A DNA stretch of 64,000 nucleotides, from positions 248,001 through 312,000 of the forward strand of contig NZ_JAMBOR010000001.1 in NCBI RefSeq assembly GCF_023715845.1, read 5' to 3'. Shown here piece after piece: positions 16,281-25,262 of this stretch; positions within the stretch are counted from its first letter, which is position 1, and each line of letters opens with the position of its first letter. The stretch comes from Fictibacillus phosphorivorans. Its GTDB lineage: Bacteria; Bacillota; Bacilli; Bacillales; Fictibacillaceae. The notes below the pieces were generated by a model. It had not been told where the DNA came from. It saw only the letters and a list, made by a program, of their open reading frames with translations, and did no database searches. Both the position numbers and the translations under genes were made by a program.

Positions 16281-18842
16281 ATGGACACGGTTGCCACTGT
16301 TAAAAAGGGTATCGACTATGAAGCACTTAATCGCGATATAGCACAATTTCCACAAGTACATCCCGTATCATCCACAATGAAGACAACACATAAAGGTGTT
16401 TCAAGACTGGTGATGCTCGATCGATATAGTTTTAAAGACACAGAAAAGAAAACACTCAAACCGGGTGATTTTGTGGTTTTGACGGTAAAAGAAGACCCGA
16501 AATTCCCGGCAAGAGGGCTTGGATACATTCAATCAGTAAACTGGGATGATAAAAATGCAGTGGTTTTAGTCGAAGATGAATTCAAAGCCGTGCTTGAAAA
16601 CCCTGAAGAGGCAGAAACAGGACTTATTACGCGTTCACTTGATGTGATGGACAAGCCTCTCGAAGTATTTTACGAGCAGATCGCACTTCGGAATGCCACA
16701 GGTCTAGCATCCGTTGAAACGACTGAAGAAAAGCGCCAGGAGTCATTCGAGAAGTTTTATAAAGAACTGTCCGAAATGAACTTTGTACCGGCTGGACGAG
16801 TCCTTTACGGTGCTGGAGCAGAAACGGATGTAACGTATTTTAACTGTTACGTGATGCCTTATGTAAAAGACTCCCGTGAAGGGATTTCAGATCATCGTAA
16901 ACAAGTTATGGAAATCATGAGCCGTGGCGGCGGTGTTGGAACGAACGGTTCAACACTTAGACCAAAAAATGCTCTAGCACGGGGCGTAAACGGAAAATCA
17001 TCAGGATCTGTATCCTGGCTGGATGATATAGCGAAACTTACACATCTTGTTGAGCAGGGCGGGTCACGCAGAGGTGCCCAAATGATCATGCTCGCGGACT
17101 GGCATCCAGACATTATTGACTTCATTATTTCTAAAATGCAAAATCCGCGTATTTTGCGTTATTTAATTGAAAATACAAACGACGAGAAAATTAAACAAGT
17201 TGCACAAGATAAGCTAAAATTCACGCCGTTAACACCAGCTCAAAAAGCCATGTATGAAGGAATTCTACGATATAAAGATATTCCTGGAACGGGTGGGTTT
17301 GACTCAGATGTATTGCGTGATGCCGAAACGATGCTTCGCGATGGCGGTACTTATAGTGTTCACAATCCAGAATTCCTGACAGGGGCAAATATTTCCGTTA
17401 CGATTACGAAAGAATTCATGGAAGCAGTTGAGAACGATGGAGAATATACATTGCGTTTTCCAAGTGTAGAAAGCTACTCTTCTGAAGAAATGGAAGCATA
17501 TAATAACGAGTGGCATAAAGTTGGAGATGTTCGTGAATGGGAGGAAAAAGGTTACGGAATTCGCGTTTATAAACGTATAAAAGCCCGTGAGCTTTGGAAC
17601 CTGATCAACATTTGCGCAACATACTCTGCTGAACCCGGCATCTTCTTTATCGATAATGCCAATGACATGACGAACGCTACAGCTTATGGACAAAAAGTAG
17701 TCGCTACTAATCCTTGTGGAGAGCAACCACTCGCACCTTATTCTGTTTGTAATTTAGCTGCTGTAAACCTTGGGAATATGGCAGATAAAGAAAATAAGAA
17801 GGTTGATTTTGAGAAGTTGAAACGTACGGTAGAGGTCGGAGTACGTATGCAAGACAACGTAATTGACGCCACACCATATTTCTTAGAACCAAACCGTGTT
17901 CAGGCATTAGGTGAGCGCCGTGTTGGTCTGGGAGTAATGGGGCTTCACGATTTGCTCATCTACTGTGAGACTGTATACGGTTCTGAAGAGGGCAATAAGC
18001 TGGTTGATCAAATTTTTGAAACGATTGCGGTTACAGCCTATAAAACGTCTATCGAACTTGCGAAAGAAAAGGGAAGCTTCCCGTTCTTAGATGGTGAGAC
18101 AGAAGAGACTACTCAAGAACTTCGAAATCGTTTTATTGAAACAGGTTATATGAAAAAACTACCTGAAGAAGTACGTACAGATATTTTACAATTCGGAATT
18201 CGTAATTCACATTTGTTGACAGTGGCTCCTACAGGAAGCACAGGAACTATGGTTGGAGTTTCAACTGGACTTGAACCTTACTTCTCATTCTCGTACTTCC
18301 GCAGCGGTCGTCTTGGGAAGTTTATCGAAGTAAAAGCTGATATTGTAAAAGAATATCTGGATAATCATCCGGAAGCGAATGAAAATGAACTGCCTGAATG
18401 GTTTGTTGCAGCAATGGATCTTACTCCAGAAGCACATGCGGATACACAATGTGTGATTCAGCGCTGGGTAGATAGTTCAATCTCTAAAACAGTAAATGCA
18501 CCAAAAGGATATACGGTTGATCAAGTTCAAAAAGTCTATGAGCGCTTATATAAAGGCGGAGCAAAAGGCGGAACCGTTTATGTTGACGGAAGCCGTGATG
18601 CACAAGTTCTGACTCTTAAAGCTGAAGAGACTTTCGAACAAACTGAGATCGATCTTGGAATGGAAGAAGAAAAGAAGAAAGTCGTCATCCTGGATACGAT
18701 TACGGACCTTCGTTCAACTGATGTTACAATCGGAAACGAAGTAGGTAACACCTGTCCGGTATGCCGAAAAGGAAAAGTAAAAGAAATCGGCGGCTGCAAT
18801 ACTTGCACAAACTGTAACGCTCAATTAAAGTGCGGCCTATAA
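16281..18842 (+). CDS. nrdJ: Adenosylcobalamin-dependent ribonucleoside-diphosphate reductase (class II)
   Basis: An 853-residue vitamin B12-dependent ribonucleotide reductase that makes deoxyribonucleotides in the cytosol without an oxygen-requiring radical subunit. The active-site cysteine and glutamate lie in NPCGEQPLAPYSVCNLAAVNLG (N477, C479, E481); the other regions of the barrel, such as SRGGGVGTNGS and TVAPTGSTGTMVGVSTG, are intact. The C-terminus ends in a Cys4-type zinc ribbon (TCPVCRKGKVK ... CTNCNAQLKCGL), typical of this subclass, providing the redox-active tail. ATG at 16281 follows AATAGGAGGAG. Absent at this locus in B. subtilis, so it is an accessory gene here. Confidence 0.95.
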   Translation: MDTVATVKKGIDYEALNRDIAQFPQVHPVSSTMKTTHKGVSRLVMLDRYSFKDTEKKTLKPGDFVVLTVKEDPKFPARGLGYIQSVNWDDKNAVVLVEDEFKAVLENPEEAETGLITRSLDVMDKPLEVFYEQIALRNATGLASVETTEEKRQESFEKFYKELSEMNFVPAGRVLYGAGAETDVTYFNCYVMPYVKDSREGISDHRKQVMEIMSRGGGVGTNGSTLRPKNALARGVNGKSSGSVSWLDDIAKLTHLVEQGGSRRGAQMIMLADWHPDIIDFIISKMQNPRILRYLIENTNDEKIKQVAQDKLKFTPLTPAQKAMYEGILRYKDIPGTGGFDSDVLRDAETMLRDGGTYSVHNPEFLTGANISVTITKEFMEAVENDGEYTLRFPSVESYSSEEMEAYNNEWHKVGDVREWEEKGYGIRVYKRIKARELWNLINICATYSAEPGIFFIDNANDMTNATAYGQKVVATNPCGEQPLAPYSVCNLAAVNLGNMADKENKKVDFEKLKRTVEVGVRMQDNVIDATPYFLEPNRVQALGERRVGLGVMGLHDLLIYCETVYGSEEGNKLVDQIFETIAVTAYKTSIELAKEKGSFPFLDGETEETTQELRNRFIETGYMKKLPEEVRTDILQFGIRNSHLLTVAPTGSTGTMVGVSTGLEPYFSFSYFRSGRLGKFIEVKADIVKEYLDNHPEANENELPEWFVAAMDLTPEAHADTQCVIQRWVDSSISKTVNAPKGYTVDQVQKVYERLYKGGAKGGTVYVDGSRDAQVLTLKAEETFEQTEIDLGMEEEKKKVVILDTITDLRSTDVTIGNEVGNTCPVCRKGKVKEIGGCNTCTNCNAQLKCGL

Positions 18843-18910
18843 GCAAAAAAAGGGAACTAGTTGTTGTCTTGAAGTAAAGTTGCGAGGTTTGTAAAAAAGT
18901 CGCAAAGAAA

Positions 18911-18949
18911 TGCCTCTTTGGATATTATTGTCTAAAGAGGTGTTTTTTT
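18911..18949 (+). terminator. Terminator of nrdJ
   Basis: CCTCTTT, 14-base loop, AAAGAGG, TG and T7. From 18950 to 19121 the sequence is AT-rich, with only an eight-codon open frame (MSKRPRTS) and no clear gene. Confidence 0.75.
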
Positions 18950-19121
18950 ATGTCTAAAAGACCAAGAACATCTTAAATTGACAAAAAGGTTGTTAAAAAT
19001 AAAGGAGAGATGATAAAGAAGCTTTTCGTGATTACCATTATTGAGGTAGTGAATAGTAGCAGAATAAAATTAATTATACTAAAGTATTAGATTGAAATAG
19101 GAAAGAAGAGGAGGCATATTT

Positions 19122-19823
19122 ATGGAAAAAATTATGATTGTAGAAGATAATGACGACCTTCGTTCTCTATTAACAGAACATCTAAAGAAATTTGGATATA
19201 AAACCGTATCGTTGGAGAAGTTTGATGCGATTTTAGATATGTTTTTAGCAAAAGAACCTGATTTAGTCTTATTAGATATTAACCTGCCTTCTTTTGACGG
19301 TTTTTATTGGTGCAGGCAGATTCGCAAGCATTCTACCTGTCCGATCATTTTTATATCTGCACGGGAAGGCACGATGGATCAAATTATGGCATTAGAAAAT
19401 GGTGGAGATGATTATATCACTAAACCATTTTCATATGAAATGGTAATTGCTAAGGTTAAGAGTCATCTGCGCAGAGCTTATGGGGAATATGCTCGGTCTC
19501 AAAGTGAACGAGTGGTAGATTTTCATGGGTTAACCTATTTACCAGAAAGAATGGAACTTAGATTTCGTTCACATTCCATCGAGGTTTCAAAAAAAGAAGC
19601 GATGCTTTTAGAGGTATTATTAGACCGCGGAGACAAAGTTACGAGTAGAGACCGTCTTATAGAAAAAATGTGGGATACTGATATGTTTGTCGATGAAAAT
19701 ACGTTAAATGTATATATTACACGAGTTAGAAAACGGCTTTGTGAACTTGGAATTCAAGATGCGATTGAAACTGTTCGTGGTGCAGGGTATAGAATGAAGA
19801 ATACGTGGGAGGGTACTGAATGA
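19122..19823 (+). CDS. OmpR-family response regulator, BceR/YxdJ type
   Basis: A 233-residue two-component response regulator: receiver domain with the phosphoacceptor aspartate in VLLDINLPSFDG near residue 54 and the lysine of ITKPFS near residue 104, then a winged-helix DNA-binding domain (VSKKEAMLLEVLLDRGDKV ... TLNVYITRVRKRL). It belongs to the BceR/YxdJ subgroup because its partner kinase lacks a large extracellular domain and the following genes encode a BceAB-type transporter. AGAGGAGG precedes the ATG. It overlaps the kinase gene by four bases (ATGA). Confidence 0.88.
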   Translation: MEKIMIVEDNDDLRSLLTEHLKKFGYKTVSLEKFDAILDMFLAKEPDLVLLDINLPSFDGFYWCRQIRKHSTCPIIFISAREGTMDQIMALENGGDDYITKPFSYEMVIAKVKSHLRRAYGEYARSQSERVVDFHGLTYLPERMELRFRSHSIEVSKKEAMLLEVLLDRGDKVTSRDRLIEKMWDTDMFVDENTLNVYITRVRKRLCELGIQDAIETVRGAGYRMKNTWEGTE

Positions 19824-20794
19824 GATTGTTTTTAAGTTCACATTTGTCCCTTTTTTTTATCACTTTTATACAGGGAATATTTGTTTTTTGCTATTACTGG
19901 TTTTTAGGCTTTCAAGAGTTAGATCATTTGTTTTATGTTTTTATAATACAGATCCTATCTATCTGTCTCTATCTTGTATATCGGTGGATACAAGATTTTA
20001 AACTGTATCGTTGGTTACAAGAACCTCAACAGGAAGAATTACATATTCCGTATATGGGAAAAAGCGCACTAGGCGAATCCCTTCATGAAAGGCAGTGTAT
20101 AATTACACAGTTATATGAAAACAAATTACATAAAGTACAATCAGACTTAAATGAGAGAATCACTTTTATAGATCAATGGGTTCATCAAATGAAAACACCT
20201 TTATCTGTTATCCATTTGATGATTCAGGATCATGACGAAGAATTATTTCAACAAATTCGGAAAGAATTATATCGATTAGAAGATGGATTGAAAACCGTTT
20301 TGTATTCGTCAAGGTTATCTCTTTTTGAAAAGGACTACACGATTGGAAAAATTCCTCTTCAGAGCTTTATGAATGAAATCATTATGGAAAATAAACGATT
20401 GTATATTCAATATAAAATCCTCCCTAAAACGTTGTTCCCAGAAGAAACTCTGTTTGTGTATTCAGACAAGAAATGGTTACATTTTGCAATCGGCCAAATT
20501 ATTTCGAATGCAGTAAAATATTCGGCTAATAAAAGTGATAAATTAATATTTCGCATAGAAAAACAAGGCAAGCGCATTTTACTCGTAATTCAGGACTTCG
20601 GAGTTGGGATCCCTTCACAAGACATTAGAAGAGTTTTTGATCCTTATTTTACTGGAATAAATGGAAGACTGTATCATGAGTCAACTGGAATGGGGCTTTA
20701 TTTTGTAAAAGAAATAATGAACAAGCTCCAGCATGAAATAAAACTGGAATCGGTGGCAGGGGAAGGGACTACATTTAAGATCTACTTTTCGTAA
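19820..20794 (+). CDS. Intramembrane-sensing histidine kinase, BceS/YxdK type
   Basis: A 324-residue sensor kinase with two N-terminal membrane helices (residues about 10-30 and 36-56) and almost no extracytoplasmic loop, the hallmark of intramembrane-sensing kinases. The H-box reads FIDQWVHQMKTPLSVIH, with the phosphorylated histidine near residue 118; the ATP-binding N box (IGQIISNAVKYS), G1 (DFGVGIP) and G2 (STGMGLYFVKEI) are intact. Such kinases do not sense peptides directly but read the activity of a BceAB-type transporter, here encoded just downstream. ATG overlaps the regulator stop. Confidence 0.88.
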   Translation: MRLFLSSHLSLFFITFIQGIFVFCYYWFLGFQELDHLFYVFIIQILSICLYLVYRWIQDFKLYRWLQEPQQEELHIPYMGKSALGESLHERQCIITQLYENKLHKVQSDLNERITFIDQWVHQMKTPLSVIHLMIQDHDEELFQQIRKELYRLEDGLKTVLYSSRLSLFEKDYTIGKIPLQSFMNEIIMENKRLYIQYKILPKTLFPEETLFVYSDKKWLHFAIGQIISNAVKYSANKSDKLIFRIEKQGKRILLVIQDFGVGIPSQDIRRVFDPYFTGINGRLYHESTGMGLYFVKEIMNKLQHEIKLESVAGEGTTFKIYFS

Positions 20795-20835
20795 TATATC
20801 TCCGAATAGACCTTTAATTGAAATGGATAATAAGA

Positions 20836-20869
20836 AGGCCTTACCTACAGCATACAGGTAAGGTCTTTT
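20836..20869 (+). terminator. Terminator between kinase and ABC genes
   Basis: GCCTTACCT, loop, AGGTAAGGT followed by CTTTTG. It separates the regulator-kinase transcript from the ABC transporter transcript, which has its own operator and promoter. Confidence 0.65.
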
Positions 20870-20880
20870 GTATTTCTTTT

Positions 20881-20944
20881 CCTTACAAAAGTGTAAGGCT
20901 AGTTTAAGGCAATCGCATTTTTTCATGTTTATATTTTTTATACA
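20881..20944 (+). promoter_or_regulatory. Response-regulator operator and promoter of the ABC module
   Basis: A perfect palindrome CCTTACA-AAAG-TGTAAGG (20881-20898), with a further half-site TAAGG at 20904, lies upstream of a -10 element TATACA (20939-20944). The -35 region is poor, as expected for an activated promoter. The inverted TTACA half-sites resemble sites bound by BceR/YxdJ-type regulators, so the adjacent regulator is the likely activator. Confidence 0.6.
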
Positions 20945-20978
20945 ATGAATCCATGATCAACCGATAGGAGGCAATCAA

Positions 20979-21752
20979 ATGACAGACGTACTACAAGTTA
21001 AGAATATAAATAAAATTTATGATGGAAAAGCACCCTTTCAAGCTTTAACGAATGTTTCATATCAAGTAGAAAAGGGAGAGTTCATTGGAATAATGGGTCC
21101 TTCGGGATCAGGGAAAACGACTCTATTAAATCTAATCTCGACCATTGATAGTCCATCATCGGGGGAAATCCTTATAAATGGTCAAGAACCTCACAAATTA
21201 AAAAAGGCTAAGCTAGCAAAGTTTCGCCGAAAAGAATTAGGATTTGTTTTTCAAGACTTTAATTTGTTAGACACATTAACATTGGAGGAAAATATCATAT
21301 TACCTCTTACACTAGAAAAAACAGATTCAGCTATTATGGATGAAAGGGTACAAAGTATTTCAAAAAAATTAGGTATTGATGAGATATTAAAAAAACGAAC
21401 GTATGAAGTTTCTGGCGGACAAAAGCAACGTACTGCAATCGCAAGAGCGATTATTCATCAACCTTCACTCCTGTTAGCGGACGAACCTACAGGAAATTTA
21501 GATTCCAAATCTTCTAAAGACGTAATGGAAACGATGCAATCGATTAATGAAAAAGATCAAACTACAATGTTAATGGTGACACATGATCCGTATGCTGCAA
21601 GTTATTGTCACCGTGTCATTTTCATTAAAGATGGAAAGCTGTATAACGAAATCTATAGAGGCGTGAATCAAAAGGTATTTTACCAACAGATCATGGATGT
21701 TCTTTCTATGCTAGGAGGAGATGCAGATGACCTTTCCACAGTTCGCCTTTAG
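20979..21752 (+). CDS. ABC transporter ATP-binding protein, BceA/YxdL type
   Basis: A 257-residue ATPase with Walker A GPSGSGKTT near residue 41, Q-loop FQDFNLLD, signature SGGQKQRTAIARA and Walker B LLADEPTGNLDS. It is the cytosolic motor for the large permease that follows. In B. subtilis such transporters (BceAB, PsdAB, YxdLM) confer or sense resistance to antimicrobial peptides. ATG at 20979 follows ATAGGAGG. The 3' end overlaps the permease start by 26 bases. Confidence 0.9.
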   Translation: MTDVLQVKNINKIYDGKAPFQALTNVSYQVEKGEFIGIMGPSGSGKTTLLNLISTIDSPSSGEILINGQEPHKLKKAKLAKFRRKELGFVFQDFNLLDTLTLEENIILPLTLEKTDSAIMDERVQSISKKLGIDEILKKRTYEVSGGQKQRTAIARAIIHQPSLLLADEPTGNLDSKSSKDVMETMQSINEKDQTTMLMVTHDPYAASYCHRVIFIKDGKLYNEIYRGVNQKVFYQQIMDVLSMLGGDADDLSTVRL

Positions 21753-23595
21753 AAATGTAACACGTAATCTACGGTCTTACCTTGCTTTTTATTTAAGCAG
21801 CTCGTTTGCTGTTATGATTTTCTTTATGTTTGCGATGTTTATCTTTCATCCTACACTCAAGACGGGATATATGATGAATAAAAAAGGCATGGTATTTGCT
21901 GAATGGACAATTTTCATCTTTTCAATTTTATTTATCCTTTATTCTGTTAGTGCATTTTTAAAAGTAAGAAAAAAAGAGTTTGGAATTCTCACGATTCAAG
22001 GTGCATCGCCACAACAAATTCGCCTGCTGATTACATTGGAGAATGTTTTTATAGGACTAGCTTCTATTCTTACAGGAATAATCGGTGGAACGGTACTTGC
22101 CAAACTGTTTTTTACTGCAGGAACATATATTGTTGAGATGGAACCCATGCAGTTATATTTCCCTTGGGAAGCGCTAGGCTTAACGGTAGGCGTATTTTTT
22201 GGTCTGTTTGTAGTCATCTCTCAATTTACATTATTCATTATTCGTACAGAACAAACGATTTCCTTACTAAAAGGATCTCAAAAACCAAAAAAAGAACCGA
22301 AGCCATCTATCTTATTTTCTATTCTGGGCGTTGCTTTTTTAGGAGCAGGATTTGGAATGGCACTAGTTGCAGGGATTGATACGGGCAGTGCAGTAATTAT
22401 TATGGTTTGTACAGTAATTGGTACGTACTTGTTCTATAGTCAGTTAAGCATTTGGGCGCTAAAACTACTAAAAAGAAATAAAAGATTCTATAGAAAAGGT
22501 ATAAATCTGTTGTGGGTATCTGATTTAACGTATCGTGTCAGAGATAATGCCCGTTTATTTTTTATAGTAAGTATCGTTTCAGCTGTTGCCTTTACTGCAA
22601 CAGGTACATTGGCTACGTATAAATCTATATTTTCAGTAGAGGACACCCCATATGAAATGGAGTTTCTTTCTTTATCAACTAACAAAGATGAAAGCGAGCA
22701 GCTGACTTTTATTCAACAACAACTTGTTCAAAATAATATAGATTACAAAGAATCTAAAATCGCCATGATAGAAGCTCAACAAGGACCTTTTAACTACCCT
22801 GTTTTGGTACTTTCTCATAAAGATTGGATTAAAAATTTCCCCAAGTCAAAATTCTCCCATCTTGAGAAAGGAGTAGGGATTTACTTTGGGGAGACGAAGC
22901 GAGGGGAACGCACCATTCTCCCAAGGAACAAAACGAAATTACAATTGGACAACCAACAAATGCCGATAAAATTACAATCGATTGAAAAACCGATTTCCTC
23001 GCTTTCCGATGTAATAGTTATCAATGAAGAAAATTTTAATCAATTAAAACGAAAGGCTGAAGTATCTACTTGGTATGGTTTCGGGTTCTCGAATTGGAAA
23101 GACACCCTCGATATAAGTCACAAGATACAGAACAATATCGTTGGAGAAACTTACAATCCGAACGCCAGATATTTTTCGAAAGCCATTGGTTATTTGTATA
23201 GCGTCCAAGTACCAAGTTTGAGCTTATTTATAGGACTATTTATTGCGATTGTCTTTTTCTTAGCTGCTGGAAGCTTCTTGTATTTCCGCCTATTTACAGA
23301 CCTATATGAAGAAAGAGAAAAGTATAGATCACTAGCGAAAATAGGACTAAGTGAGAAAGAAATGATAAAAAGTGCCACACTTCAAACGGCTATTCTGTTC
23401 TTCCTGCCATTCCTATTAGCTGTCATTGACACAGGGTTTGCATTACATGTGTTGCAAAGGGAAGGAGGCTTCCCCAATGTATTACAATCGGGAATCCTTA
23501 CGATTTTAGGTTTTTTTCTATTACAACTACTTTACTTTATGATCATTAGGTCTAGTTATATTAAGAATTTAAAAGAGTATGCATATCGACAATGA
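21727..23595 (+). CDS. ABC transporter permease, BceB/YxdM type (FtsX fold)
   Basis: A 622-residue permease starting MTFPQFAFRNVTRNLRSYLAF, with the BceB topology: one helix, an FtsX block of about three helices, further helices, a large extracellular domain of about 200 residues (roughly residues 305-500) and a final FtsX block. The large domain is the peptide-recognition part in this family. ATG at 21727 is preferred to ATG at 21721 because AGGAGG ends eight bases before it and only two before the other. It works with the ATPase and signals to the adjacent kinase. Confidence 0.88.
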   Translation: MTFPQFAFRNVTRNLRSYLAFYLSSSFAVMIFFMFAMFIFHPTLKTGYMMNKKGMVFAEWTIFIFSILFILYSVSAFLKVRKKEFGILTIQGASPQQIRLLITLENVFIGLASILTGIIGGTVLAKLFFTAGTYIVEMEPMQLYFPWEALGLTVGVFFGLFVVISQFTLFIIRTEQTISLLKGSQKPKKEPKPSILFSILGVAFLGAGFGMALVAGIDTGSAVIIMVCTVIGTYLFYSQLSIWALKLLKRNKRFYRKGINLLWVSDLTYRVRDNARLFFIVSIVSAVAFTATGTLATYKSIFSVEDTPYEMEFLSLSTNKDESEQLTFIQQQLVQNNIDYKESKIAMIEAQQGPFNYPVLVLSHKDWIKNFPKSKFSHLEKGVGIYFGETKRGERTILPRNKTKLQLDNQQMPIKLQSIEKPISSLSDVIVINEENFNQLKRKAEVSTWYGFGFSNWKDTLDISHKIQNNIVGETYNPNARYFSKAIGYLYSVQVPSLSLFIGLFIAIVFFLAAGSFLYFRLFTDLYEEREKYRSLAKIGLSEKEMIKSATLQTAILFFLPFLLAVIDTGFALHVLQREGGFPNVLQSGILTILGFFLLQLLYFMIIRSSYIKNLKEYAYRQ

Positions 23596-23622
23596 GAAAT
23601 AGAAAAAGGAGAAGATGAAATC

Positions 23623-23964
23623 ATGAAAAAGTTACTGGGAGTTTTACTTGTGTTAGTTGTTTTGCTTGTTGGATTTTTCACTGTTGTTCCCAAAGAAGAT
23701 AGAGATCATATCAACCCATTTGTCCTTAAAGAAGATGTATATGTGCAAATAAATGAAGAAGCTGTTCCTAAGGATGGCAGATATGAATATGCTCTGAATG
23801 GATATAATGAAAAAGGTGAAGAAAAGGAAGTTACTTTTGACTCAGGGAAAGTTTTAAAGGAAGATGCTTACTTAAAAATTACTGTAAAAGGTGATTTTGT
23901 CGAGGGATGGGAAGAAGTACAGGGTGAAGATATTCCTGAGAGTGTAAAAGCTAAGCTGAATTAG
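23623..23964 (+). CDS. yxeA: YxeA family protein (secreted or lipid-facing, DUF1093)
   Basis: A 113-residue protein with an N-terminal hydrophobic signal or anchor (MKKLLGVLLVLVVLLVGFFTVV) and a short beta-rich domain with the family pattern YVQINEEAVPKDGRYEYAL and EDAYLKITVKG. In B. subtilis yxeA follows yxdLM, so the present order (regulator, kinase, ATPase, permease, YxeA) reproduces the yxdJKLM-yxeA locus, which responds to the peptide LL-37. The biochemical role of YxeA is not established. AAAAGGAGAAG precedes the ATG. Confidence 0.82.
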   Translation: MKKLLGVLLVLVVLLVGFFTVVPKEDRDHINPFVLKEDVYVQINEEAVPKDGRYEYALNGYNEKGEEKEVTFDSGKVLKEDAYLKITVKGDFVEGWEEVQGEDIPESVKAKLN

Positions 23965-24132
23965 TCTTTATCTAATCCCTGCTAAACCTAATATTTAGTT
24001 CTTCCATAATCGTTTGTTGCAGATCGAATTGAGAGGGGTATTTTATAGAACTGGAAATGGTTCCTTCTTTTTATATGTGCATCTTCGGACATACTATCCT
24101 TATCTTGTTTGAATGGTAGGGGGTATATAAAA

Positions 24133-25170
24133 ATGGCCGGTGCAAATAAACCGTTTATGCCGCAGCTCATATATTTTGAACCGCGAGCACTTGAATATTC
24201 CTTAGGTAAAGTGCTTTTCGATAAGTTCAGTAAGCTTGAGGTAGAGATTAGAGAGACAACATCACATAACCAGATACGTGACTTGCCTGGAGATAACGAT
24301 TTCCAAAAGTATAGGACAGCTAAATCAACACTTGTTGTCGGGATTCGAAAAACATTAAAATTTGATACTTCTAAACCCTCCGCTGAATATGCGATCCCGC
24401 TTGCTACTGGATGTATGGGACATTGTCACTATTGTTATCTCCAGACCACCCTTGGATCAAAGCCTTATTTAAGAACGTATGTAAATACAGACGAGATCTT
24501 TGCGCAGGCACAAAAGTATATGGAGGAAAGAGCTCCTGAGATTACGAGGTTTGAGGCTTCATGTACATCAGATATCGTTGGAATTGATCATCTTACCCAC
24601 TCTTTAAAAAAAGCGATCGAATTTTTTGGGAAAACCGATTTAGGAAGGCTGCGTTTCACTACGAAGTATCATCATGTTGATCATCTGTTGGATGCTGATC
24701 ATCAAGGACGGACAAGGTTTCGATTCAGTATTAATTCACAGTATGTGATTAAAAACTTTGAACTTGGCACAAGCCCGCTTGAGGATAGAATTAATGCAGC
24801 TATAAAAGTAGCTGAAGCGGGATATCCATTGGGTTTCATTGTGGCACCGCTATACCTTCACAAGGATTGGGAGGGAGGGTATAAGGAGCTTTTTGAAATT
24901 TTAGAGGGTAGTATGCCAAAGCATCTAACGAACGATTTGACTTTTGAACTGATCCAACATCGATTTACAAAGCCTGCAAAAAAAGTAATCGAAAAAAACT
25001 ATCCGAAATCGAAGCTACAAATGAAAGAGGAAGAACGTAAATACAAATGGGGGAAATATGGGATAGGCAAGTATGTATATCAGGACGAACAAGCCCAAAA
25101 GCTTCGAGGAACGGTAGAGAATTATATTCATACTATGTTTCCAAAAGCCAAGATTGAGTATTTTACTTAA
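24133..25170 (+). CDS. splB: Spore photoproduct lyase SplB
   Basis: A radical-SAM enzyme of 345 residues that reverses the spore photoproduct (5-thyminyl-5,6-dihydrothymine) in UV-damaged DNA on germination. The cluster-binding motif CMGHCHYC gives C94, C98 and C101, and the hydrogen-donor cysteine is C144 (EASCTSD), matching C141 of B. subtilis. ATG at 24133 follows TAGGGGG; a TTG at 24109 lies before that site and is rejected. A CATACTA element at 24090 resembles a sigma-G -10 box but no good -35 is seen. B. subtilis keeps splB elsewhere with splA, which is not present here. Confidence 0.92.
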   Translation: MAGANKPFMPQLIYFEPRALEYSLGKVLFDKFSKLEVEIRETTSHNQIRDLPGDNDFQKYRTAKSTLVVGIRKTLKFDTSKPSAEYAIPLATGCMGHCHYCYLQTTLGSKPYLRTYVNTDEIFAQAQKYMEERAPEITRFEASCTSDIVGIDHLTHSLKKAIEFFGKTDLGRLRFTTKYHHVDHLLDADHQGRTRFRFSINSQYVIKNFELGTSPLEDRINAAIKVAEAGYPLGFIVAPLYLHKDWEGGYKELFEILEGSMPKHLTNDLTFELIQHRFTKPAKKVIEKNYPKSKLQMKEEERKYKWGKYGIGKYVYQDEQAQKLRGTVENYIHTMFPKAKIEYFT

Positions 25171-25262
25171 TTTTCAGGTAAAGGATATTCCCTTGTCACT
25201 CAAACATTTCTATAGTATCCTTTTTATAGAGACCATCGGTTTAAGTATAGGGAGGGAACATT

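Noticed and set aside
18950-19121. Short frame MSKRPRTS after the nrdJ terminator, reminiscent of the start of some IS3-type transposase proteins, and a TTGCGA/TCGCAA repeat at about 18880-18906
   Set aside because: Only eight codons before a stop; the following translations in all frames do not continue any transposase pattern, and no terminal repeats were found.
24066-24100. Sigma-G promoter of splB
   Set aside because: CATACTA at 24090 fits the -10 box, but no -35 match lies 17-18 bases upstream, so it is only mentioned under splB.
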